Below are positions 50,001-59,083 of a DNA stretch of 59,083 nt, piece after piece. A program made the translations under genes and the position numbers. Numbering within the stretch: the stretch's first letter is position 1; each line of letters begins with the position of its first letter. The stretch comes from Helochares maculicollis (Eukaryota > Arthropoda > Insecta > Coleoptera > Hydrophilidae), in the NCBI GenBank assembly GCA_033557835.1, contig JAWQRO010000094.1:1-59083 (forward strand), written 5' to 3'. The notes beneath the pieces were generated by a model that worked only from the letters and a program-made list of their open reading frames with translations, made no database searches and was not told where the DNA came from.

Positions 50001-52476
50001 TTGATTTGAGTAGTAATGATGGAACCGCATAAACAATACACAATTAACAATTGTAGAGAAAAGGTAGTTCAATGGGGCAGTCCACGTAAGGCGTGTGGCT
50101 CATCAAAGAGCCGCAATTGTTAGTAATCAATGGGGACAAGACATCACGGTAAGCCTTTCTTCTAGTTGTGGATTTTCCCAAACCAAATTGAATGGGCGTT
50201 TCGGACAATTAAAAAGAAGAATGCACAATTTGGTAATTTTCACCACAGCTGAACTGGGCTACAATCAAATCTGGCATTGCGAATAAAATACCTAAATGAT
50301 TTAAGAGAATTGGGTTGTTAGCATAATCTACTGTGCTGTGGAGCGAACCGGTAGAGTATGTGAGAATATGAACGCGTACAGTAATGAAATTTCTAAGAAC
50401 AATGACTGTTACTTAAGAAGAAAGTATGAAATATGCAAGTGGTGCTGAAGAAACTCGCTTATTAATTGATTCATGTGATAATGGGCACGTATATTGTACT
50501 CTTAGGCACGCAATTTCATAATCGTTATTTATTGAACTCGCTGAGGATAGCAAAAGACTTGGAAATGCTAAGTGATTTGAGAAAATGGTGCAACATTTTC
50601 CCCAAGAAAGAAATATATCTCATGGGCTTAGCAGGAAAAACTGCGGTTACCATATTTTACTGGCAGATAAAGGTCAATAAACGCATAGTAATTAATTATG
50701 ATATATTTATGTACATTTTATAAAATCGACGTAAGGTTAAAACCAGGATGCAATATATTAAGCACTTACTTGGGGTAGGCTGTGCCCTTTAGAAAATAGC
50801 ACACCATTCAACTAAGTATTCAAAGAATAAATGTAATGCATTTCAAGGTTCCACTATACAAGTCATTCAGTGATGTGGGATTTGAGTAAAGAAACGGTTA
50901 CAGAGGAGGATTAGTCAGACAGGCCGGAAGGAAGCACGAATTGTGGAACCCCTATGAAATGAGTTTATAAAATATGTGTGTGTGTGTTTAAGTTGTTACC
51001 ATATACAAACACAGATATAGTATGTGTCCATGTGTTAGAGAACAGTTCCGAGAATTATTTTGTTAAATAAAAATCCGGAAGTAGAATTACCGCTTCAATG
51101 ATAACTGGGCTTACTGTAACGGCCGAGTCGTAATACTGATCTCCCATGAAATGTAAACGATGAGTAGATAGAAATATAAATATTAGATTATGCAGATTCG
51201 TGTAGGTAATGAGTCACCTCAATTAGAGAGAAAAATTCACTCTTATAGTTTTCTATCAGATATCCCAGCATATGTACTCGTCGATTTTCCTTTCTCACAT
51301 TTATTTACACTTCCAGATTGCTGCACGATAAGTATTTAGTCATTTCCTGCTTCTACTTTCAGAATATCGGTAAACATACTAACTCAAAAAATATTTCCTA
51401 AACAAGCTGCACTGTACGTCCGCACTCCTACACAATGAAAGGAGATTCTGAATATGAATACGAAACGTTCAAAATATCACAGCTAAGAATGTTCTATATA
51501 GAAAAAATTCTTAGTAGTGGTCCTTCAAACTGCTTCATTTCTAAATGCATAATCAATTGTTTAGTATACCGTATACTGTGACAATTGGAATCTGATGAAT
51601 GTTGTTTTAACTATATTCCAGCTTATAGGAAATGCGAATCTTGGATTCTTTGTTAAACTGACTGAAAATAATAAATTAAATAGTATGTGTCTAAAAACCT
51701 ATAAAGCTATAATTCTAGATGAACCAAAGGCTAACGTAACTTGGCACGAGAAATGACCGATTTTCAACGTGATTTGCTCTTTATGATATAACTAATGAAC
51801 CGTTCTTATTTAGAACGAATTACATAAACTTACTCCTCTTCGTACACAAAACAATTATACTGCAAATATGGGAATGTGAACTTAAGTCAATAAGAAATAA
51901 ATTGGCGTATATTACGAGTATACATTGAAATTGTAAACAATTTACGTTATTTCTCTGTATTATAGTTTGAAAAACCCTACGAAGTTTTCAATGCATTGCA
52001 CAGAGGTCAAAACGAAAAAAGAGCGCAGCACAGGATTAATTTTTCCGCTTCGAAAATAGAACTGTTTGCTTTATTTCTCGTTTAAATTGTACAATCTGCG
52101 GTAATAGCACCGGTGCCCCATTTCAACCATGTATCTTATATTGTAAGTTCAAATATTGTCTAACAAATATCAATTTTACGTAACTGTTAAATATAGCGGC
52201 ATAATGTAAGTAAATACATATTTTATTTTTAATTCATTCACACTTTATCTGTATTATCAATGAATCAAATAAACTGCTCAAGATTAAAATTCTGCCTATA
52301 TCTACCGTCTTATCAGAATGGTGATATTTGCCAGTGTAGTCGATTTTCCATGTATTTTCCGTCGATAGCAACACATTATTTTTTTATTGATGTGAATTTT
52401 ATGATCCATATACTACACCTATACATAATTATCTCATTTATTAATGACTGAAAGTTAGATGCAAGAACCGGAAATA
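47026..52476. other. Long non-coding stretch, unannotated
   Basis: No recognisable gene is present. One stretch at 47643-47718 is open, GC-richer and bounded by AG and GTAAAC, so it resembles a short exon, but I could not match it. The interval 49940-50300 has mildly GC-richer open pieces without family similarity. The rest is AT-rich and structureless to the eye. Confidence 0.35.
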
Positions 52477-53288
52477 CTAGGTTGTCCATTAAGCTTTGCG
52501 GCTCGATAAGAACAACACAATTTTATGGTTTGAAATATACTTTATTATTCAGTATAACCTCCCTGAACATCAATACACTTGTTCCAACGAAATTCCAATT
52601 TATGAATTCTATCCCTGAAGTGAGAATCTGGAAGGGCTACACAGTACGCTTCCACATCTGTGTATCATCATTTGAATAAAAACGCGTTCTATGCATGCAT
52701 TTTTTTAGGTCTCGAAACAGATGCAAGTCGCTAGGGGCCAAATCTGGTGAATACGGTGGATGCTCCAACAATTAGAACTTTAATTCATGGATTTTAGCCA
52801 TTGTCAAAATGCTCTAGCGACACGGTGATGAAAAAGATCTTTTTCATTGTTTACACTACTTATTGGGATGCCCACAGCTTCTACTAAATCTCTTTGTGAG
52901 TCGACGATTTTCCAATACCATATCCTATATTTTTTCTACGAGTTTTGGTGTTCCTATTTTTGGACTTCCTTGACGTGGATCCTCTTCAAGGCTTGGACGA
53001 CCACATTAAAATTCGGCAACCCATCTTTCTACTGTACTAACATGCGTTCAAAAATGTTCTTTCCTTTTGAACCTTTCAAAAATAAAAATTCAATCACTGC
53101 AGAATACTTTACAGTGCAAAAAAATACTGTGCGACGTCTATGCTTAATGGCTTGTAAACAAAGAATGAATTAACAGATTGAAGTGCAACTTCACATACTT
53201 TCATATGAAGAGTATCGACATAACAAAAAATATTATTCTAGTAGTAACGCCCTTTTTTATCGAACCGGAGACTAATTGAGCAACCTAG
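52477..53288 (-). mobile_element. Internally deleted mariner element with both ends
   Basis: The left end CTAGGTTGTCCATTAAGC and the right end (reverse complement CTAGGTTGCTCAATTAGTC) are similar terminal inverted repeats, each flanked by TA (52475-52476 and 53289-53290), the mariner target duplication. Minus-strand frames show the N-terminal helix-turn-helix linker region (GRPSLEEDPRQGSPKIGTPK, then VLENRRLTKRDLVEAVGIP) and C-terminal pieces (FRDLKKCMHRTRFYSND). The element is about 0.81 kb against about 1.3 kb for full copies, and the middle carrying most of the catalytic core is gone. Several stops are present, so it is not autonomous. Confidence 0.8.
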
Positions 53289-56148
53289 TACTAACCATAT
53301 TAATACATTTAATCGCACTAATTTCATTATTCTAAATATTTTTTATTGTTCCTTAACAATTTCTATTTTGTTGCAGGTACGTATTATTAGAATTAGCAAT
53401 TCTGGAAGGCAGGTAATCCTAATTTATAGACAAGAATTTCAGCCCTTAAAACACATTTCATCAACCGATTACCGACCAGAGGCGCTGCGGCCGTTTTTCA
53501 TTCATTTCACACCCTGCCATCCGCATGAAAGACCTCTCCTTCCTCCAAATACCGTATGAATGCCCCATATCCCAACTTGGCTCACGCAGTATAACCTAAT
53601 ATCGACCCAGCCTCTAAAATCCAATCCTCATCAAACCTAATACAACGTGAAATATCGCCAAAGTTGACGTCTCCATGTTTTTCCACAGCACCCCCTCGCA
53701 ACAAAATTCTCATATCTTCTCGATTTCCGCAGCGAAAAAAACTCAGAAGAGCTTTCCCTCGGTGGCCTGGAGTTCATTCATGCAGCAGGGTGGCTAAAAC
53801 GGGATCTCTTTGGTCGCCACCTCACCAGGAGCCACCCGCTCGGCGTATAACCCCCTGTTCTAAAAATAAACTCGGTATATCCTACATTTTCCCAGCCAGT
53901 TCGCGTTCGGAAAGTGTCACGACCTAATTTCAGGCCTATCCCCGGGGTTGTTCACCCCCTTTGATGGCCATTCATGTTCTAAGTAGGTCACAAAATGCAG
54001 TTCTAACAGTTAGCATGCTGTTTACCACCCCCACCACCAGAAATCACATTGCGACTTCTCCTACCACCATCCGAACCGACGAATAGGCATTCAGCTCTGC
54101 AGTCTCCCCTCCACTGTCATCGTTGACGTCATTCCCCCACCAGCACTTGGCACATGGCCTAGTTGATGCCGTGTGCGTTATTGATATTTCCATGCGACGT
54201 GTTTTGGAAAAATTCTTTGCAGGTATTAATGAAACTCCCTGCTATACCGCTCCATTAATAAAATTGCCCCTGGTTTCTTTATTATGCTTTACTTCAATAA
54301 AAACTCGCGCTACGTAATCAAATGGCTACATTTTGTGGGGGGAAAAAAGTCTTCATTTTGTTTCTTCAAGTATTTACATTACACGAATTATAGGCAGTGA
54401 TACTGCCAATTTTCTCAGTTTTACAATAGATTTTTGAATAAGATAGATTTGTCACAGCGTTTGATGATTACCACCGATTTAAATATTATCAACTAACCAT
54501 AAAGCCAGCTATGAAAAATATAAATTTACAGTTGAAGCCTTGAACGCGACACTACTTTCATTGATGTTTATATTACTGAACAAGCTAAAAAACTTATGGA
54601 TGATGGTTTAATTTTATGCTGTGATACCTCAGCAACTTAAGGATCTGTCTCTTCGGCGTTTTTAATTTTATCATTCAATTCCATACGCTTCTTTGAGACT
54701 TTTATTGATTTATGAAGACGCCACTTGTATCTAGTCTGATAATTCAAAAAATCGCACAAGCGTATCGTTGGCTCAAAATGAGCTTAAGAGGGCGAAAATC
54801 GTCTCGCTATTGAAAAAAATGTCTTTTGTATCAACCCGTAATAGGATATCTTACTAACAATTCCGCTATTTTCATTTAAGAAATTAGTTGCGCAATAGGC
54901 TCCATGACCCATTTTCCAGCCGAGGCCTATAGAGGCGCCGGCCGCGCCGCTTTTGCATGAATGTACCGGCAGCGGACAAATGACAAGAACGAGAATAGAA
55001 CAACACACAGAGAAGAGAATGGAATAGATGAGTCAAACGGTTCCCTACAATTAATATTAACTAACGCAATTTAGGCCGCAATTAAAAGTTGTCGGCGTTA
55101 TTTTATAAGCGGGACACATTCATTAATAGACCCAACTTGTGCACAATTCCAATTTTGGAAAAAACCATCCGTCTAAGCATATGATTTATACATTAGTCAG
55201 GCCGATGTTTCAACTTAATACAATTTATTTAATTGTATAATGCATTTCGTTTTATAATACAGGTGACATGGGAATAGAGTACAAATATTTTAGGGTGTGG
55301 TAGATCTCTACGAAATAAATATAGAAATTATACAGTATTTGCAAACACTTAAAAGTAATGTTTGCGAGATGTAAAAACATATCGATTCCAATTAAAACAG
55401 GAAAAAGTCGAAGTTAACTTAAGTACAATTTATAACTATATCAGTTTAGAATTAATCTATTCTAAGAGGTTAAAGAGTTCGGTAGTGAAATATTGTATGT
55501 TTATTTTACAATACACCTCTTAAACTAATGGTGCAAATAATTGTTGACAATGTCAATTCGTTTCAACTAAAAATATGTTAATGAGGCCTTACCATCAGCC
55601 CTGAAAATGAAACTTAGAGATTTATTTCAAAATTAAATGACTCATTCGTTCTGCTAAACTAATTAGAGAAGAAGTAAATGGTTTTTTTCTAAAATCATAC
55701 AAAGGGGTGAAGAGTGGTATTGGTATCTCATATACCGTTGGTGCTACAGATGGAAAGATTTAAATGTTTCTTCAAAAATTAGATAAAATCGCTTTTGCGG
55801 GCTTTTCAAAACCCAACTAAAAAATAGAGATCATTTATTTTTATAAAAATGTCTGCAATTTATAAATCGCCGATACTAAACACTAGAAGTTTGGGGTGTA
55901 GATACTTTTTCAAAATATTTGAACTCGTGTTGCCGGTAAAGTAAAAAAGGAATTTAAATTTTTCTTCATTTTTTATTTTAGTTGGTTTTGCCTCACACCT
56001 ATTAAATTAATTGTGCACATCAAGTTTTCTCGCTGAAGAAATTCATAAAATACATGTAATTACTATTGAAAAGACCAAGTGATTTGGTTGGGGCATTTTT
56101 TGCTCTTAAAACTGCGAAATAGATCGAGAAGAGTCCCTAATCGATTTA
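53289..56148. other. Non-coding stretch with GC-richer islands
   Basis: From about 53450 to 54260 the plus strand is unusually C-rich and GC-richer than anything nearby, with no long ORF or recognised domain. A second compact CpG-dense patch (GGCGCCGGCCGCGCCGC) lies at about 54935-54951. The remainder is AT-rich. These islands could be promoters, exons of an unseen gene or a repeat. Confidence 0.4.
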
Positions 56149-56999
56149 CTACTATGATCAAAAAGTAAGGTGAATTTGTTTATAAAATGTAATTTTTTTA
56201 TTTATTCTTCCAAATCAATTTCATACCCTTCAAAGTAATCTCCGTCTGATAAAATGCACTTTTGCCAACGCTTTTTCCAGTCCTCGAAACAGTTGGAATA
56301 GTCTTTTTTCCTGTATAGCATTCAAGGCGTTCTTCGATTCGGCCTTTATCTCCTCAATCATATCAAAATGGCACGGTGTCAAATCAGGTGAATACGGTGG
56401 TTGCGGAACGATATGAGTCGAGTTTTTGGCAAAAAAGTCCCGAAGAACCAATGCAGTATGGCATGGTGCATTTGATACCAGTCGAGACTTGACGCGTTTG
56501 AGGCACAAACAATCCTTCAAAATGGTTTCTGCTGAGCCAAATGATATTCCAACACTATCAGCAAGGTCTCTAATTGTCAATCGACGATTTCCAAGCACCA
56601 AATCTTTGATTTTTTGGACGTGGCACTCGTCGGTAGATGTTGATGGTCGTTCAGAACGCGGCTCATCTTCAACGTATTCTCGACCCGCTTTGAACTCGTT
56701 GTACTATTTATAAACGATTTTTGTACCATAGTTTGATGACCAACATTTTCAAAGTATTCGCAGAAGAATATTCTTCTCGCAAACAAAATTTGATACACGT
56801 TCTTTGCTCAGCAAAACACCCATTGTAAATATCGAAAAATTAACTCTTAGTTGTTTACAAAAACACGTGTAACTCGGTGATAATTAATGCTTTTGACAAA
56901 CAGAAGCTTGGCAAATGTTATAGACTGTCCTAGCAACATAGGACAAAAATTACCTGTCTTCATAATGCCCGGGAGTTTTAAATGACAATTTCACAGTAG
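56149..56999 (-). mobile_element. Second internally deleted mariner element
   Basis: The ends CTACTATGATCAAAAAG (left) and CTACTGTGAAATTGTC (right, reverse complement) are weak inverted repeats flanked by TA at 56147-56148 and 57000-57001. The minus strand from the ATG at 56823 (MGVLLSKERV) encodes, with frame breaks, an N-terminal DNA-binding region, then VLGNRRLTIRDLADSVGISF. It runs straight into APCHTALVLRDFFAKN and PPYSPDLTPCHFDMI. The HDNARPH-type block is degraded to APCHTA and the stretch with the first catalytic Asp is missing, so it is dead. It belongs to a different mariner subfamily from the copy at 52.5 kb. Confidence 0.78.
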
Positions 57000-57929
57000 T
57001 AAATAATTTTTGGGGCATAGACAAACATTACTATCTTTGAGGCTTTGTGTAACTCAGCTGCGTGAATGTTAGGAGTCCATACCTCACCCTTAATACTTAC
57101 AAGAATTACGGCGCTCTCGAAGCTGAGTAATTGTATAGTCTCAGTATCATTAAAAAATTACATTTGAAAGAAACAAATCGCAAAAAAAGTACAAAAATAC
57201 TTCATGGCTTTTGCCAAATTTGCGGGCCAAAGTAAAAGAGTAAAAAGTTGATAAAAGAGATTAGTCTGCAAGATCTTAGATTTACGTGTACCTTCCTCAT
57301 TTCAAACTCATCAATTCAACTTGAAAGAAAAGAAACGGGGTATTTATATATTAAAACTAAAGATGGTACTGGTTGACTGTAGTAATTAAAAATGCAGAGA
57401 ATCGTTTTAAAAAAGCGAGAAACAATTTTATACCCCTTATCAAGAGAAGCCTATTACTTTTATTCGCGCTGGTATTCAATAATTATTTAGTCATCCATTT
57501 GGAAGGAAATCTATAATTTGAAGATAATCAACCTTAAAAGCCTATCCATAAAATTATCTACACAGTTTCCTGTAATTTGTTTTATTAACATCGTTTGTTG
57601 TTGTAACAACCCACTCTTGAATTTTTTTAAAGTGTAAAACTTAAAAAAAAAGACAAATAGGGAGAGGATGTAATATAACCACAAGACCACAAATTTCAAT
57701 AAAATAGAATGTCCCTTTTCTTCGTCTTCAGAATTGTTACCGCCGCAACACAACCTACTTACCAATCTACATATACAATAAGATACTCAAATTTTGACGA
57801 ATTGAAGTGAGCCAGTTTAGTTAATGAAGTAAATATAAATAATCGTTCTAGAGCCCGATGTAGTAGCACTAATTTAATGACTTTGTTACTTAGAGTGATA
57901 ATGTCTTCAATTAACATCTTCGTATGCTA
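57000..57929. other. Spacer between mariner remnants
   Basis: AT-rich, with no recognisable gene. It may include the degraded left part of the mariner fragment that follows, but I see no signature. Confidence 0.35.
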
Positions 57930-58180
57930 CGAAAAGTTATTTGGAAACACTTGAATGGGAAATTCTGCCCCATCCCTCGTATTCACCAGGCATTTCACCA
58001 TTAGACTATCATTTATTCGGAGTCTCTAGAACTGACTAATCAGCCATTTTGTTTCTATGATGATATTAAAAAATGAATAGATAATGGGGTTGCCTCAAAA
58101 AACGTTTCTTTTTTTAATGAGAAATCCAAAACTTACCTGAAAGACAATATTTCGAATGACCTGTGATTGACCATTTTTTT
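57930..58180 (+). mobile_element. Mariner transposase C-terminal fragment
   Basis: The plus strand reads LEWEILPHPSYSPGISPLDY followed by HLFGV, matching the conserved mariner block around the third catalytic Asp (PPYSPDLAPSDYHLF). Frame-broken pieces of the C-terminal region follow (KNLPERQYFE-like). Stops interrupt it, and no inverted repeats were found. Confidence 0.6.
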
Positions 58181-59063
58181 AAATTTTGATTAAGTCCAAT
58201 AGATAATATTGGTTTAGTCGGTCAGAATTTGAATTGAATATAAGTAGTCATGATAATTAGAATAAGAACTGTTTAAAAAAGCATACTTATTTATTGAGCT
58301 TACATAAAATGAGACTTCAAAGTTTTTTACTGTTAATTCATTTTTATTTAGGTCATATTAATAAGCAAGTAATGAAATTCTCTATTCTTATTTTGCACTC
58401 AACATTAGTGCTTTATTAGGCAGGCATTTCTTTTAAGGCTAGATGTCGCTTATAGTTTTAAATAGAAAAAAATAAAGCTTGTTTATATGATTTTTAGATT
58501 CCAAAATAACAAGCTTTATCGTCCTGATCGCCTTTTAAATCATTCCATTGTCACTTGTCGATTATCAAGTTTTCTTTACACTAGCCGCCCACTCACCAGA
58601 AATAACTCGGGAACTCGTTGCGATATCCTTCCACGTTGCATTAGCTAAATTACCCAAGTCTGTGCTTGTATATGTGCAAAAGTTGCTTGTAAGACTGAAA
58701 CACCGTCCGTACGCCCACTCGCGTTTAACTTTTTAAAAAGTTAATGAAACGATGAGTTCTGCTCACCGTTTCAATTCCAAGAGATATCCAATCCTGGAGT
58801 GTGTGGGCTTCAATATAAGTGGTTCAATGTTCGGCAAAAACTTCTTGGGACGATATGGGGAGACAAATTTGATTAATTACGATGAAAATTAGAGGTGGAA
58901 AGGGAATCGGTAACTTGGAGATGTTTGCGTCATCAATGTGACATTTTCTTTTCTGATTCTTGACTTATAAATTTTTAGCGTTCTCCAGACCTTTGAAGAA
59001 GTTAATAGAAAATCCATTCTTTTACAAGACATTTTCTGGGCAAATTGAAATTACGAATAAATT
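58181..59063. other. Terminal non-coding stretch
   Basis: A GC-richer patch at 58515-58770 is open for 62 codons on the plus strand (58548-58736) but matches nothing I know. Otherwise AT-rich. Confidence 0.35.
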
Positions 59064-59083
59064 TATATATATATATATATATA
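59064..59083. repeat. (TA)n microsatellite running off the window end
   Basis: A run of TA units reaches the last base, so its full length is unknown. Confidence 0.85.

Noticed and set aside
1..59083. CRISPR arrays, tRNA, rRNA, operons
   Set aside because: The DNA is eukaryotic. No regularly spaced repeats, tRNA box motifs or rRNA-like blocks were seen by eye, though a covariance-model scan was not possible.

Overview
The window is AT-rich, intron-bearing animal DNA and almost certainly comes from an insect. It carries five recognisable single-copy eukaryotic genes with GT-AG introns, several decayed Tc1/mariner copies and one decayed P-element-like copy. The cofilin gene splits right after its ATG and the RTF1, Arp2, UVRAG and Tom20 proteins look arthropod-like. 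A beetle is my best guess from general character, but the order cannot be fixed from the sequence alone. No prokaryotic features, CRISPR arrays, rRNA or tRNA genes were seen.

Layout. 1-2.7 kb: intergenic, with a small inverted repeat and a purine-rich, possibly retroelement-derived stretch. 2.7-9.8 kb (minus): Tom20, the mitochondrial import receptor, in two coding exons split by a 6.3-kb intron. That intron holds an unrecognised 328-codon ORF on the same strand and a decayed mariner fragment. 10.7-17.6 kb (minus): twinstar/cofilin in three coding exons, the first holding only the ATG. A perfect CArg-type (SRF) box lies about 0.54 kb upstream of that ATG. 19.7-33.1 kb (minus): Rtf1, the Paf1-complex subunit, in six coding exons. 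Its 6.3-kb first intron contains an antisense, decayed P-element-like transposase. 34.2-37.3 kb (minus): Arp2 in six coding exons plus a 21-nt in-frame candidate cassette microexon at the edge of the D-loop. 39.5-44.1 kb (plus): UVRAG, divergent from Arp2, in three coding exons with a likely short 5'UTR intron. 45.5-59.1 kb: mostly non-coding, with a candidate promoter and first coding exon near 45.6-45.8 kb, two internally deleted mariners with recognisable ends, a third mariner fragment, AT microsatellites and some unexplained GC-richer islands.

Functionally the named genes are conserved housekeeping genes: protein import (Tom20), actin turnover and nucleation (cofilin, Arp2), transcription elongation and chromatin (Rtf1) and endosome/autophagy PI3K regulation (UVRAG). 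They are neighbours, not an operon. I joined exons by eye. The summed coding lengths stay in frame and give 152, 148, 655, 394 (401 with microexon) and 869 residues. The most novel-looking items are the nested ORF in the Tom20 intron, which could in principle splice in frame to the Tom20 membrane-anchor exon, the Arp2 microexon, and two GC-rich small ORFs.
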